DNA of 64,000 nt, taken from the NCBI RefSeq assembly GCF_910579365.1, contig NZ_CAJTUX010000007.1, positions 1-64,000 on the forward strand, given 5' to 3'. The translations under genes and the position numbers were made by a program. Of this stretch, positions 50,401 through 58,509 are shown one piece after another. The notes beneath the pieces were generated by a model, which did not search any database, was not told the origin of the DNA, and saw only the letters and a list, made by a program, of their open reading frames with translations. Positions within the stretch are counted from its first letter, which is position 1. Every line of letters starts with the position of its first letter. Source of the stretch: an uncultured Oscillibacter sp. GTDB lineage: Bacteria > Bacillota > Clostridia > Oscillospirales > Oscillospiraceae.

Positions 50401-51184
50401 GGGCGCGCTGCTGGACCGACTGGGCCTGACCGGAGAGGACCGGCTGGCCCTGGCAAAGGTCCTGGACAAGGCGGGGCAGGCGGAGAGCCGGAACATCCCC
50501 GCCGCCACGGACTTCCTCAGCCCCCAGCAGCGGGCCTGGGCACAGGACTGTCTGCGTCTGGCGGGAATTCCGGAGACCGCCTATGTCCTTCAGGGCGGCT
50601 ATGAGGGGGCGGAACGGCAGATGATCCTCTTCCTGCCGGACTGGCTGGAGCCGGAGAACGCTGAAAGCCCCATTCGCTGCCTCCGGGCCTCGTTTCGGGA
50701 GGAGGAAAAACCGGATCACCGGGATTTCCTGGGCAGCCTCATGGGCCTGGGCATCGTGCGGGAGAAGGTGGGGGACATCCTGGTGGGTCCGGACAGCGCG
50801 GATTTGCTGGTATTGGACAGCGTGGCGGATTTCCTCCTGCAAAGCTGGACCTCCGCCGGGAGGACGAAGCTCCGCGTGACGGCCATTGCGCCGGAAAATC
50901 TCCACATTCCGGCGATACAGCGGAAAGAGGTCCGGGACACGGTGTCCTCCCTGCGGCTGGACGCCGTGGCGGCAAGCGGCTTCCGGCTGGCCCGGGGCAA
51001 GGCCGCCGCCCTCATCGAAAGCGGAAAGGTCCAGCTGAACTGGCGGGAGTGCGTGAAGCCGGACAAGCCGCTGGAGGCAGGGGACGTGGTGTCCGCCCGG
51101 GGGTTTGGAAAATTTGAGCTCAGCGAGGTAGGGGGCCTGACCCGGAAGGGGAGAATCTCCATCGTCTTGCAGGTCTACGTTTGA
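50393..51184 (+). CDS. ylmH: YlmH-type S4-domain RNA-binding protein
   Basis: 263 residues: the N-terminal YlmH domain (ATDFLSPQQRAWAQDCLRLAG, then HRDFLGSLMGLGIVREKVGDI) and a C-terminal S4 domain (LRLDAVAASGFRLARGKAAALIESGKV..., GDVVSARGFGKF). YlmH binds rRNA/tRNA at stalled ribosomes. Commonly it sits in the division-cell-wall region near sepF-ylmG; here it follows an ABC exporter instead. Confidence 0.92.
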   Translation: MDKGALLDRLGLTGEDRLALAKVLDKAGQAESRNIPAATDFLSPQQRAWAQDCLRLAGIPETAYVLQGGYEGAERQMILFLPDWLEPENAESPIRCLRASFREEEKPDHRDFLGSLMGLGIVREKVGDILVGPDSADLLVLDSVADFLLQSWTSAGRTKLRVTAIAPENLHIPAIQRKEVRDTVSSLRLDAVAASGFRLARGKAAALIESGKVQLNWRECVKPDKPLEAGDVVSARGFGKFELSEVGGLTRKGRISIVLQVYV

Positions 51185-51258
51185 GGCGGGAAAAAATCCG
51201 GTACCAATTTGAAGAATGGCGGGCCGGAAGGCCGTATGAAATAGGGGAGGAGTTTGGA

Positions 51259-51480
51259 ATGCTGGAGTATGAGTTTGAAATCGTCCAATGCGATTATGGA
51301 AGCGGGTACAGCCTCTTTGGCGGCATCGGACTGGAGACAGACGGACACCGGGAAATCATCCTCCGCAGGGCGGCGGAGGGCTGGCGGTACGCCGGCTTTG
51401 TGCCAAAGAAACAGAGGGCCGGCGGGTTTATTGAATCTGTTGAGCTGATCTTCGAGCGGGAACAGGGGGGACAAGCGTGA
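51259..51480 (+). CDS. Small DUF4177-like protein
   Basis: About 73 residues, MLEYEFEIVQCDYG... with GWRYAGFVPKKQ and a closing strand SVELIFER, the DUF4177 pattern (small alpha/beta protein of unknown function). ATG 51259 is preferred because GGGGAGGAG lies 6 nt upstream, rather than the TTG at 51181 overlapping ylmH. Its end overlaps the next gene's GTG. Confidence 0.78.
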   Translation: MLEYEFEIVQCDYGSGYSLFGGIGLETDGHREIILRRAAEGWRYAGFVPKKQRAGGFIESVELIFEREQGGQA

Positions 51481-51686
51481 AGCAGGAGCAGATTGACCGC
51501 ATCAACGAGCTGGCCCGCAAGGCCAAGACCCCAGAGGGGCTGACGGAGGCGGAGCAGGCGGAGCAGGCCGTCCTCCGCCGGGCCTATATCGACTCCGTGC
51601 TGGGGAACCTGAAGGGCCAGCTGGACCACACCTATCTTGTAGACGAACAGGGGCGCAGGCGGAAGCTGAAACAGAAAGAGGGCTGA
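51477..51686 (+). CDS. DUF896 (YnzC-like) small protein
   Basis: 69 residues: QIDRINELARKAKTPEGLTEAE followed by a helix (QAVLRRAYIDSVLGNLKGQLD) and a basic tail, which is the DUF896/YnzC helical hairpin (the first motif shown as two pieces QIDRINELARK and AKTPEGLTEAE). Function is unknown. GTG 51477 overlaps the preceding stop (GTGA). Confidence 0.88.
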   Translation: MKQEQIDRINELARKAKTPEGLTEAEQAEQAVLRRAYIDSVLGNLKGQLDHTYLVDEQGRRRKLKQKEG

Positions 51687-51689
51687 ATC

Positions 51690-52907
51690 ATGGCGGAGAA
51701 CAAGAAAAAGAACTCCGGCGTCGGGGACTGGAGCTGGCCCCTGATTATCCTGGCCTTCTGGTTTTTCTGGCCCGTGGGGCTGGTGCTGCTGTTCGGCAAG
51801 CTCTTTGCCGAGGACGAGAAGAAACCCGCTCAGAAGGCCCCGCCCCTCCAGGGGACCGGCTCCCCGGGACAGGCCGGAGCTTCCGGGACCGGGACCTCCG
51901 CGCCCCACCGGCAGACAAAGGCCGCCAAGGCGGTGAAGAAGGTCACCAAGTCCCCCAAGGCAAAGAAAGCCAATGCGTGGTGGCTGAAAATCATCGGCCT
52001 GATTGTGCTGTTCTTCGGCATGAATGCCGCGATAGATGGGGTGAGCAGCACCCTGTGGGCCATGCAGAACGACTGGACCTCCCTCTGGTGGCTGGAGGAT
52101 CTGTTCAGCGGGCTGGCCCTGGCTGCCGGAGGCGGAGCCATGCTGTACAGCGGCTTCTCTATGGAACGCCAGCTCAAGCGCTATTCCAAATACCTCCTGG
52201 TTCTGGGAGACCGGGAGGCCATGCCCATTGACGAGCTGGCCCGGACCCTGGGCTACTCTGAGCGGCGGGTGGAAAAGGACCTGGAGAAGATGATCGACAA
52301 GGGGTACTTCGGCGGGAAGGCGTATCTGAACGCGGAGCTGGGCTACCTCTTCCGGGGCAGCGGGGCGGAGGCGGGCTTCCGCCAGCGCTTCCAGGAGGTT
52401 CAGGAGGCTGCGGAGGCGGAGCCCAAAACGCCCCCGCAGGCCGCCCCCAAGGAGGCGGAGGAGGGGTATTCCGGCATCCTCCGGAACATCCGCCGGGCCA
52501 ACGACCAGATCGCGGACCCCGTTCTCTCCGCGCAAATCTCCCGCCTGGAGGAGATCACGGCGAAAATCTTCAAGGCCGTGGAGGAGGACCCGAAGAAGGC
52601 GGACCGCATCGGCACCTTCCTGAACTACTACCTGCCCACCACCCAGAAGCTGCTGAACTCCTACGCCCAGTTTGAGGCCGCCGGAGTGGAGGGGGAGAAC
52701 CTCCGCCAGGCCAAGCAGCGGATTGAGAACACCATGGACTCCATAGTCAAGGGCTTCGAGCACCAGCTGGACGAGCTCTATCAGGCGGAGGCCATGGATG
52801 TGGACTCGGACATCCGGGTCATGGAGCACATGCTTCGCCGGGACACCGGCAGCGCGGAGCAGGACTTCGGCCTGGGCGGGGCTGCCTTTCAGACGGAAGA
52901 GGAGTAA
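51690..52907 (+). CDS. XpaC-like (5-bromo-4-chloroindolyl phosphate hydrolysis) membrane protein
   Basis: 405 residues: three hydrophobic segments (about 14-38, 95-115, 137-155), a Lys/Ala/Pro linker between the first two, then a long helical domain (ISRLEEITAKIFKAV, FLNYYLPTTQKLLNSY, ENTMDSIVKGFEHQLDELY). The central part (LGYSERRVEKDLEKMIDKGYF) reads like a winged-helix-type segment. XpaC proteins usually pair with TelA (toxic-anion resistance), which is not in this window. It follows DUF896 after 3 nt. A related helical region occurs at 1688-2728. Confidence 0.82.
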   Translation: MAENKKKNSGVGDWSWPLIILAFWFFWPVGLVLLFGKLFAEDEKKPAQKAPPLQGTGSPGQAGASGTGTSAPHRQTKAAKAVKKVTKSPKAKKANAWWLKIIGLIVLFFGMNAAIDGVSSTLWAMQNDWTSLWWLEDLFSGLALAAGGGAMLYSGFSMERQLKRYSKYLLVLGDREAMPIDELARTLGYSERRVEKDLEKMIDKGYFGGKAYLNAELGYLFRGSGAEAGFRQRFQEVQEAAEAEPKTPPQAAPKEAEEGYSGILRNIRRANDQIADPVLSAQISRLEEITAKIFKAVEEDPKKADRIGTFLNYYLPTTQKLLNSYAQFEAAGVEGENLRQAKQRIENTMDSIVKGFEHQLDELYQAEAMDVDSDIRVMEHMLRRDTGSAEQDFGLGGAAFQTEEE

Positions 52908-52943
52908 AAACAGCCTGGTCCCTTGGGGACCGGGCTGTTTTTA
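52908..52943 (+). terminator. Terminator of the ABC-ylmH-XpaC operon
   Basis: 15-bp arms AAACAGCCTGGTCCC/GGGACCGGGCTGTTT (one T-G pair) with a short loop and T-tail, directly after the stop. Confidence 0.85.
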
Positions 52944-53053
52944 TGGGTTTGCTAACCTGTGGTGAGCAGAAGGAGAGCCGGAAGCCGGCGGATGGTTTCC
53001 GCTTCAGCCCGGTGCAACACCGGGTCTTTGAAGGGCGCGAAAGCTCTTTTTGT

Positions 53054-54328
53054 TTACTTTTTCTCTCGAGAAAAAGTAAGGCGGCCCTCGCTCCAGACGG
53101 CCTGGACGGCGTCCTTCTGCCGGCGGTAGACGCAGCGCTCCAGACGCTCCTGAACGGTCAGGGGATGGGGCTGGGGGAGGTCCCCGTCGTCCAGTACCAT
53201 GGCGTGAAGGCTGTTTCCCGGGGCAAAGCCCGGCTTCTCCCCGAAAAACGCCGCCCCGGCGGAGGTCCCCAGATACCAGCCCTCCGCCACGGTGAGGAAG
53301 TCCGTCTCCCAGCCGTCCAGAATCCGCCGGGCCTTGGAGGCCCGGATGGAGGCGGCCACCACCTCAAACATGCTGAGATGGTCGCCTCCGGCGATGTCGC
53401 TGCCCAGGGCCACCTTCAGCCCCTCGTTCAGCATCACTCGGACGGGGGCCGTGCCGGAGCAGAGATTCTGGTTGGAATCCGCACAGTGCACCACCGTGAC
53501 GCCGGCGTCCTTCATAGCCTGCCGCTCCCGCGCGTCGGACCAGACGCAGTGGGCCATCAGGGTCCGGTCGTTCCAAAGACCATATTTCGCGTAGGTTTCC
53601 CAATACTGTTCGCAATCAGGATGTAGTTCCTTTACCCACTGTATTTCCCCGCGGTTCTCCGACAGGTGGGATTGGACGGGCAGGCCCCGTTCCGCCGCCA
53701 GCTTTCCCAGAAAGTCCATGAGACCGTCCGTGCAGGAGGGGGTGAAGCGGGGGGTGAGGATGGGCTTCACGTACCGGAAATCCCGGCACTCCTCCAGCCA
53801 GCGGAGGGTTTCCCGCTTGGAATCCTCCGTCTCCTCCTGGAGGGCGGGAATGCCGTTGCGGTCCATGTTCACCTTGCCCACGTATCCTGTGACGCCGGCC
53901 CTCTCCAGCTCCTCCATCAAAATCAGCGTCGCCTCCCGGTGGAGAGAGGAGAACATGCAGACCCGGGTGGTGCCGTGCTCCATAAGCTCCCGGGCCAGCC
54001 TGCGGTAAACCTCCCGGGCGTAGTCCGGGTCGGCGAAGCGGGCCTCAGTGGGGAAGGTGTAGGCGTTCAGCCAGTCCAGGAGGGGCAGGTCCATGCCCAT
54101 GCCCAGCATCGGGTACTGGGGGGCGTGGAGGTGGAGGTCCGCGAAGGACTGCACGATCAGCGCGTCCCCGTAATCCTCCACCGCCGCCCCGGCGTACCGC
54201 TCCGGCAGAACGGGAAAGACGCCGGCGATTTTTCCCTCCTCAGCGACCAGATAGCCGCCCTCCGTAATCTCCAGCCGCCCCAGGGCCGGGGCGGAGACAA
54301 CGCTGCCTTTCAAGATGGTGACTGCCAT
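53054..54328 (-). CDS. guaD: Guanine deaminase
   Basis: 424 residues, amidohydrolase superfamily: metal ligands in SFADLHLHAPQYPML, then HLSENRGEI, HCVW, and GSDIAGGDHLSM, with the typical guanine deaminase segment TFPTEARFAD. It converts guanine to xanthine and ammonia. AAGGGG precedes ATG 54328. The transcript begins with a purine-riboswitch-like aptamer and a terminator. The product feeds purine catabolism together with SsnA/YgfK functions. The 3' end contains a 12-bp palindrome TTACTTTTTCTC..GAGAAAAAGTAA including the stop codon. Confidence 0.93.
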   Translation of the reverse strand: MAVTILKGSVVSAPALGRLEITEGGYLVAEEGKIAGVFPVLPERYAGAAVEDYGDALIVQSFADLHLHAPQYPMLGMGMDLPLLDWLNAYTFPTEARFADPDYAREVYRRLARELMEHGTTRVCMFSSLHREATLILMEELERAGVTGYVGKVNMDRNGIPALQEETEDSKRETLRWLEECRDFRYVKPILTPRFTPSCTDGLMDFLGKLAAERGLPVQSHLSENRGEIQWVKELHPDCEQYWETYAKYGLWNDRTLMAHCVWSDARERQAMKDAGVTVVHCADSNQNLCSGTAPVRVMLNEGLKVALGSDIAGGDHLSMFEVVAASIRASKARRILDGWETDFLTVAEGWYLGTSAGAAFFGEKPGFAPGNSLHAMVLDDGDLPQPHPLTVQERLERCVYRRQKDAVQAVWSEGRLTFSREKK

Positions 54329-54360
54329 AGAAACAACCCCTTTTCAAATCTGCCGATACA

Positions 54361-54414
54361 AAAGAAAAAGGACGCCTGTGCGGCCAGGGAAATCCCTGCT
54401 CCGTACAGACACCC
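54361..54414 (-). terminator. Expression-platform terminator of the guaD riboswitch
   Basis: The minus-strand RNA can form a stem of about 20 bp from GGGUGUCUGUACGG and CAGGGA against CCCUGGCCG and CACAGGCGUCC, followed by UUUUUCUUUU. Its first 8 bases are also the 3' strand of the aptamer's P1 helix. Confidence 0.75.
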
Positions 54415-54478
54415 ATAGAGAAGCCTTCGGCGGCTTCGTAGAAACGCCCGCGCACTTCAGCGGACTTATATGAGGTCC
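54407..54478 (-). promoter_or_regulatory. Variant purine (guanine-type) riboswitch aptamer
   Basis: Core pieces of the purine riboswitch occur in order on the minus strand: P1 with GGACCUCAUA and UAUGGGUGUCU (one bulged U), UAUAA junction, P2 GUCCGC/GCGGGC, junction GUUUCUAC, P3 GAAGCC/GGCUUC, and junction UCUAUGGG carrying the C that pairs with guanine-type ligands. The two loops (UGAAGUGC and GCCGAA) do not show the usual kissing-loop consensus and the residue before the ligand-pairing C is U rather than A, so this is a divergent member. The gene it precedes uses guanine. Confidence 0.8.
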
Positions 54479-54505
54479 TTTCAACGCTTGTATCGAGTCA
54501 GCTAC

Positions 54506-54534
54506 ACTATACCACGGCCTGTAGGAAAAATCAA
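54506..54534 (-). promoter_or_regulatory. Promoter of the guaD riboswitch transcript
   Basis: Minus strand TTGATT, 17 nt, TATAGT; predicted start about 20 nt before the aptamer. Confidence 0.72.
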
Positions 54535-54616
54535 GCACCACTTCTGTCCTCCCGGCTTATACTGGCATACGGGCGGACCGGGTCTCCGGACTGCCTGAAT
54601 CAAAAATAAGGCGTTG

Positions 54617-55384
54617 ATGTATATGCTGCGGTCTATTGGCTGGGCCGCCCTGGGCACGGGTTTCACCTTCCTGATGACCACCCTGGGGGCCGCCATGGTA
54701 TTTTTCCTCTCCGGGGAGCCGAAGCCCCGGTTTCAAAAGGCGATGCTGGGCTTTGCCGCCGGGGTCATGACGGCGGCTTCCGTGTGGAGCCTGCTGCTTC
54801 CCGCCATCGACCAGGCGGCGGAGGAGGGCCGCGTTCCCGGCTGGCTGCCCGCCGCCGCGGGGATGCTGCTGGGCGTGGTGTTCCTGGCGGCGCTGGACGC
54901 GCTGCTGCCCTGCCTGCGGCGGGAGAGAGAGACCAACGCCGCCTGGAGGCAGAACACGCTGCTGATGACGGCCATCACCCTACATAACGTGCCGGAGGGC
55001 ATGGCGGTGGGCCTGGCCTTCGCCCTGGCGGCCAGCGGCGAGGGGGCGGCGGGAGCCATGGCGCTGGCCCTGGGCATCGGCATTCAGAATTTCCCCGAGG
55101 GGGCGGCGGTGGCCCTTCCCCTGCGGCAGGAGGGCCGGGGGCGGCTGAAAGCCTTCACCGGCGGGATGCTCTCCGGGGCGGTGGAGCCGGTGTTCGGCAT
55201 TCTGGTGGTGCTGATCGCCGCCTGGGCCCATCCTGTGATGCCCTGGCTTTTGAGCTTCGCCGCCGGAGCGATGCTGTATGTGGTGGTGGAGGAGCTGGTG
55301 CCCCAGGCCCACAGCCGGGCGGGGACCTGCGGCTTTGTCGGCGGGTTCCTGATTATGATGGTGCTGGACGTGGCTCTGGGCTAG
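54617..55384 (+). CDS. ZIP-family divalent metal transporter
   Basis: About 255 residues with eight membrane helices and the paired ZIP metal-site motifs TLHNVPEGMAVG (helix 4) and GIQNFPEGAAVA (helix 5). It imports Zn(II), Fe(II) or related ions (ZupT-like). Start is ATG 54617 after AAGG; another ATG at 54623 is possible. It is divergent from guaD. No metal box is evident. Confidence 0.9.
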   Translation: MYMLRSIGWAALGTGFTFLMTTLGAAMVFFLSGEPKPRFQKAMLGFAAGVMTAASVWSLLLPAIDQAAEEGRVPGWLPAAAGMLLGVVFLAALDALLPCLRRERETNAAWRQNTLLMTAITLHNVPEGMAVGLAFALAASGEGAAGAMALALGIGIQNFPEGAAVALPLRQEGRGRLKAFTGGMLSGAVEPVFGILVVLIAAWAHPVMPWLLSFAAGAMLYVVVEELVPQAHSRAGTCGFVGGFLIMMVLDVALG

Positions 55385-55389
55385 GCGGG

Positions 55390-55418
55390 AAAAGGCGGCG
55401 GAGCAAAGCTCCGCCGCC
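55390..55418. terminator. Convergent terminator between ZIP gene and the zinc-ribbon membrane protein
   Basis: Perfect 11-bp arms GGCGGCGGAGC/GCTCCGCCGCC, AAA loop; TTTT follows on the minus strand. Confidence 0.7.
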
Positions 55419-55423
55419 TCGAA

Positions 55424-55855
55424 TCACGTCCTTGCCTGAATCTGCGCGCCGCATTTTGGGCAGGTGATGACGATCTTCCCCTTGCCCACCGGGACGCGGC
55501 AGATGGTTTTGCAGTCTTTGCAGGTAAAATACTTGTGCTCCTTGTCGGCGTGGCGGGCCCGGGCCCCGGCGCTGCGGTTCTTCAGGCCGCAGTACCAGTT
55601 CACCCACTTCTGGTTTTCCGTCCGCCGGCGGGAGAGGTTTTTGGAAAACGAGCGGAACAAAATCACGATCATCAAAAAGAACAGCACGCTCTCCAGAACC
55701 CGGACGGCCATCCCCCGCTTCAGGAAGAAGAGCACGAGCTCCGCCGCCCACAAGACGAGATACCCCCGGAAGAGCGCCTGATTCAGCTGGTCCCATCCGT
55801 TGCGTCCGTACATGAAGCGGGCCATCGCGCCGCCGATTCTCTGAAAAAAGCCCAT
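55424..55855 (-). CDS. Zinc-ribbon membrane protein of unknown function
   Basis: 143 residues: basic N-terminus (FFQRIGGAMARFMYGRNG), two hydrophobic helices (about 28-48 and 50-72), and a C-terminal ribbon with FTCKDCKTICRVP and IVITCPKCGAQI. Similar short proteins are widespread in Clostridia without a known role. ATG 55855 is preferred for GGAG 9 nt upstream; the frame extends a further 23 codons. Confidence 0.78.
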   Translation of the reverse strand: MGFFQRIGGAMARFMYGRNGWDQLNQALFRGYLVLWAAELVLFFLKRGMAVRVLESVLFFLMIVILFRSFSKNLSRRRTENQKWVNWYCGLKNRSAGARARHADKEHKYFTCKDCKTICRVPVGKGKIVITCPKCGAQIQART

Positions 55856-55975
55856 GTGTCTGAACTCCTTTGCCGGTCCGGTATTGTTTTTCTCTATTCT
55901 ACTCGCAACCGGGCGGACAAACAACTGGTTTGGGCGGAAATTTACAAAATGGTCATTTATTTTCCATAGAGGCTG

Positions 55976-55984
55976 TGCTATATT
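55976..55984 (+). promoter_or_regulatory. Possible extended -10 promoter of htpG
   Basis: TGCTATATT with no good -35; no CIRCE element (TTAGCACTC-9-GAGTGCTAA) is present, so HrcA control is unlikely. Confidence 0.4.
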
Positions 55985-56027
55985 TTAAAGTTGTTATAAA
56001 ATAAAGAAAAGGAAGTGCATACAGATT

Positions 56028-57911
56028 ATGGCAAAAAGGCAGTTCAAGGCGGAGTCCAAGCGGCTGCTGGACCTGATGATCAACTCCATTTACACCCACA
56101 AGGAGATTTTCCTGCGGGAGATAATCTCCAACGCCAGCGACGCCTGTGACAAGCTCTGCTACCAGGCGCTGACGGACGGCGGCGTGGGCATGGACCGGGG
56201 AGATTTTAAAATCGAAGTCTCCGCAGACCGGGAGCAGCGGCTGCTGACGGTCTCCGACAACGGCATTGGCATGGATAAGGAGGACTTGGAGAACAACCTG
56301 GGCGTCATCGCCTCCTCCGGTTCCTATAAGTTCAAACAGGAGCTGGGAGACGACGCCGGAGACACCGACGTCATCGGCCAGTTCGGCGTGGGCTTTTACT
56401 CCGCCTTTATGGTCTCCGACCATATCACGGTGGTGACCCGGAAGTACGGGGCGGAGAGCGCCTTTATGTGGCAGTCCTCCGGGGCCGACGGGTACACGAT
56501 TACCGCGTGCGAAAAGGAGACCGTGGGCACCGACATCATCATGCACATCAAGGCCGACACCGATGACGAGAAGTACGGCGAGTTCCTGGAGAGCTGGAAG
56601 CTCCAGGAGCTGGTGCGGAAGTACTCCGACTATATCCGCTTCCCCATCCGCATGGAGGTCTCCAAGACCCGGAAGAAGGAGGACTCCCCGGAGGACAAGC
56701 CGGAGTATGAGACCTATACCGAGGTGGAGACGCTGAACTCCATGGTCCCCATCTGGCAGCGGGCCAAGTCCGAGGTGACGGAGGAGGAGTACCACAAGTT
56801 CTACCGGGACAAGTTCCACGACTACGCCGACCCCCAGCGCTGCATCCCCGTCTCCGTGGAGGGCAGCGTCACTTACAAGGCCCTGCTCTTCGTCCCCGGG
56901 GCCACGCCCTTCGACTATTACACCAAGGAGTTTGAGAAGGGCCTCCAGCTCTACTCCAACGGCGTGCTCATCATGGACAAATGCGCCGACCTCCTGCCGG
57001 AGCACTTCCGCTTCGTCCGGGGCGTGGCGGACTCCCCGGACCTGAGCCTGAACATCTCCCGGGAGCTTTTGCAGCATGACCGGCAGCTGAAGGTCATTGC
57101 CTCCAATCTGGAGAAGAAGATCAAGGCGGACCTCACAAAATTCCTGGCGGAGGACCGGGAGGGTTATCAGACCTTCTGGAAGAACTTCGGCCGCCAGCTG
57201 AAGTACGGCGTGGTGAACGAGTACGGCCGCCACAAGGACCTGCTTCAGGACCTGCTGCTGTTCTACTCCTCCACGGAGAAAAAGCCCGTCACCCTGGACG
57301 AGTACGTCTCCCGGATGAAGGAGGAGCAGAAGTATATTTACTACGCCGCCGGAGAGACCGCGGACAAGATCGACAAGCTCCCCCAGACCGAGGGGCTGCG
57401 GGACGCGGGGACGGAAATCCTCTACTTCACCGAGGAGGTGGACGAGTTCTGCGCCCAGACGCTGCGGAGCTACAAGGACAAGGAGTTCCGCTCCGTCCTG
57501 GACCAGGAGATCGAGGAGGGCGAGTCCAAAAAGGCCGAGGAGGAGGCCGAGGCCCACAAGGCCGTCTTCGACTTCGTGAAGGAGACCCTGGGGGACGCCG
57601 TCAAGGAGGTCAAGGCCAGCGCCCGGCTGAAATCCCACCCCGTCTGCCTCACCGCCGGGGAGGGACTGAGCTTTGAGATGGAGAAGTACTTCCAGGCCGT
57701 CCAGCCGGACGCGTCCATCAAAGCGGAGCGGATTCTGGAGCTGAACGTGGAGCATTCCGCCTTCCGGGCCCTGGAGGCCGCCGTGGAGGCGGACCCGGAG
57801 AAGGCGAAAACTTACGCCAACTTGCTGTACAGCCAGGCCCTTCTGATTGCGGGCCTGCCCCTGGACGACCCCTCCGGATACACGGATCTGGTGTGCGGAC
57901 TGATGAAATGA
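56028..57911 (+). CDS. htpG: Chaperone HtpG (Hsp90)
   Basis: 627 residues, full length. The N-terminal GHKL ATPase has IFLREIISNASDACDKL, VSDNGIGMDKEDL and GQFGVGFYSAFMV; middle and C-terminal dimerisation domains follow (RGVADSPDLSLNISRELLQ in the middle domain). HtpG refolds or holds client proteins. It is a single-gene unit between terminators. AAAGGAAGTG precedes ATG 56028 at a longer than usual distance (about 13 nt). Confidence 0.97.
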   Translation: MAKRQFKAESKRLLDLMINSIYTHKEIFLREIISNASDACDKLCYQALTDGGVGMDRGDFKIEVSADREQRLLTVSDNGIGMDKEDLENNLGVIASSGSYKFKQELGDDAGDTDVIGQFGVGFYSAFMVSDHITVVTRKYGAESAFMWQSSGADGYTITACEKETVGTDIIMHIKADTDDEKYGEFLESWKLQELVRKYSDYIRFPIRMEVSKTRKKEDSPEDKPEYETYTEVETLNSMVPIWQRAKSEVTEEEYHKFYRDKFHDYADPQRCIPVSVEGSVTYKALLFVPGATPFDYYTKEFEKGLQLYSNGVLIMDKCADLLPEHFRFVRGVADSPDLSLNISRELLQHDRQLKVIASNLEKKIKADLTKFLAEDREGYQTFWKNFGRQLKYGVVNEYGRHKDLLQDLLLFYSSTEKKPVTLDEYVSRMKEEQKYIYYAAGETADKIDKLPQTEGLRDAGTEILYFTEEVDEFCAQTLRSYKDKEFRSVLDQEIEEGESKKAEEEAEAHKAVFDFVKETLGDAVKEVKASARLKSHPVCLTAGEGLSFEMEKYFQAVQPDASIKAERILELNVEHSAFRALEAAVEADPEKAKTYANLLYSQALLIAGLPLDDPSGYTDLVCGLMK

Positions 57912-57918
57912 GCGCTGC

Positions 57919-57948
57919 GTGCCCCGGCGAAGGCCGGGGCACATTTTT
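57919..57948 (+). terminator. Intrinsic terminator of htpG
   Basis: Perfect 10-bp arms GTGCCCCGGC/GCCGGGGCAC, 4-nt loop, then ATTTTT. Confidence 0.86.
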
Positions 57949-57977
57949 GAGCGGCGGCGTCCCCTGTCCCGCGCCCC

Positions 57978-58006
57978 TTGACAGAAAGGCGGCGGTGTGT
58001 TATACT
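57978..58006 (+). promoter_or_regulatory. Promoter of the marR-MATE operon
   Basis: TTGACA, 17 nt, TATACT. GTTC-6 nt-GAAC at about 58012-58025 just downstream is a possible operator for the encoded MarR protein. Confidence 0.78.
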
Positions 58007-58056
58007 CCGATGGTTCCAAAAAGAACGGTTTTGAAAAGAACGAAGGAGGCCGGACT

Positions 58057-58509
58057 ATGATTACCATCGCCCAGCTCACCCGCCTGCCCCGGAGATTTTC
58101 AAAGTACTATGACCGCCAGTTTCTTCCCCTGCTGGAGCGGACGGGTCTTTCCGTGCGGGAGATTCACGTCCTCCTCTTTCTGGCCAACCACCCCGGCCAG
58201 GACACCGCCCGGGACGTGACGGAGCTTCGGGGAATTGCGAAGTCCCAGGTTTCCCAGTCGGTGGAGGTGCTGACGGCCCGGGGGCTTCTGGCCCGGCGGG
58301 CCGACGGGGAGGACCGGCGGATCATTCATTTGGAGATTACCGGCGAGGGCGCTCCTCTGGCCCGAGAGGCCCAGGCTGTGCAGGCCGCCTGCGGGCGGCG
58401 GATGCTGGCGGGGCTGACGGAGGAGGAGCGGACCGTCTTCCTGAACCTGCTGGAGAGGGTGCTCCGGGAGACGGAGGAATTGAGCGCGGGAAAGGAGCGT
58501 TTGCCATGA
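58057..58509 (+). CDS. MarR-family transcriptional regulator
   Basis: 150 residues with a central winged helix (TGLSVREIHVLLFLANHPG, RGIAKSQVSQSVEVLTARGLL, then RADGEDRRIIHLEITGEG for the wing) and flanking dimerisation helices. It overlaps the MATE gene by 4 nt (ATGA) and shares its promoter, so it probably represses the exporter and is released by the exported compound. GAAGGAGG precedes ATG 58057. Confidence 0.9.
   Translation: MITIAQLTRLPRRFSKYYDRQFLPLLERTGLSVREIHVLLFLANHPGQDTARDVTELRGIAKSQVSQSVEVLTARGLLARRADGEDRRIIHLEITGEGAPLAREAQAVQAACGRRMLAGLTEEERTVFLNLLERVLRETEELSAGKERLP

Noticed and set aside
55900..56027. CIRCE operator before htpG
   Set aside because: No TTAGCACTC/GAGTGCTAA inverted repeat is present.
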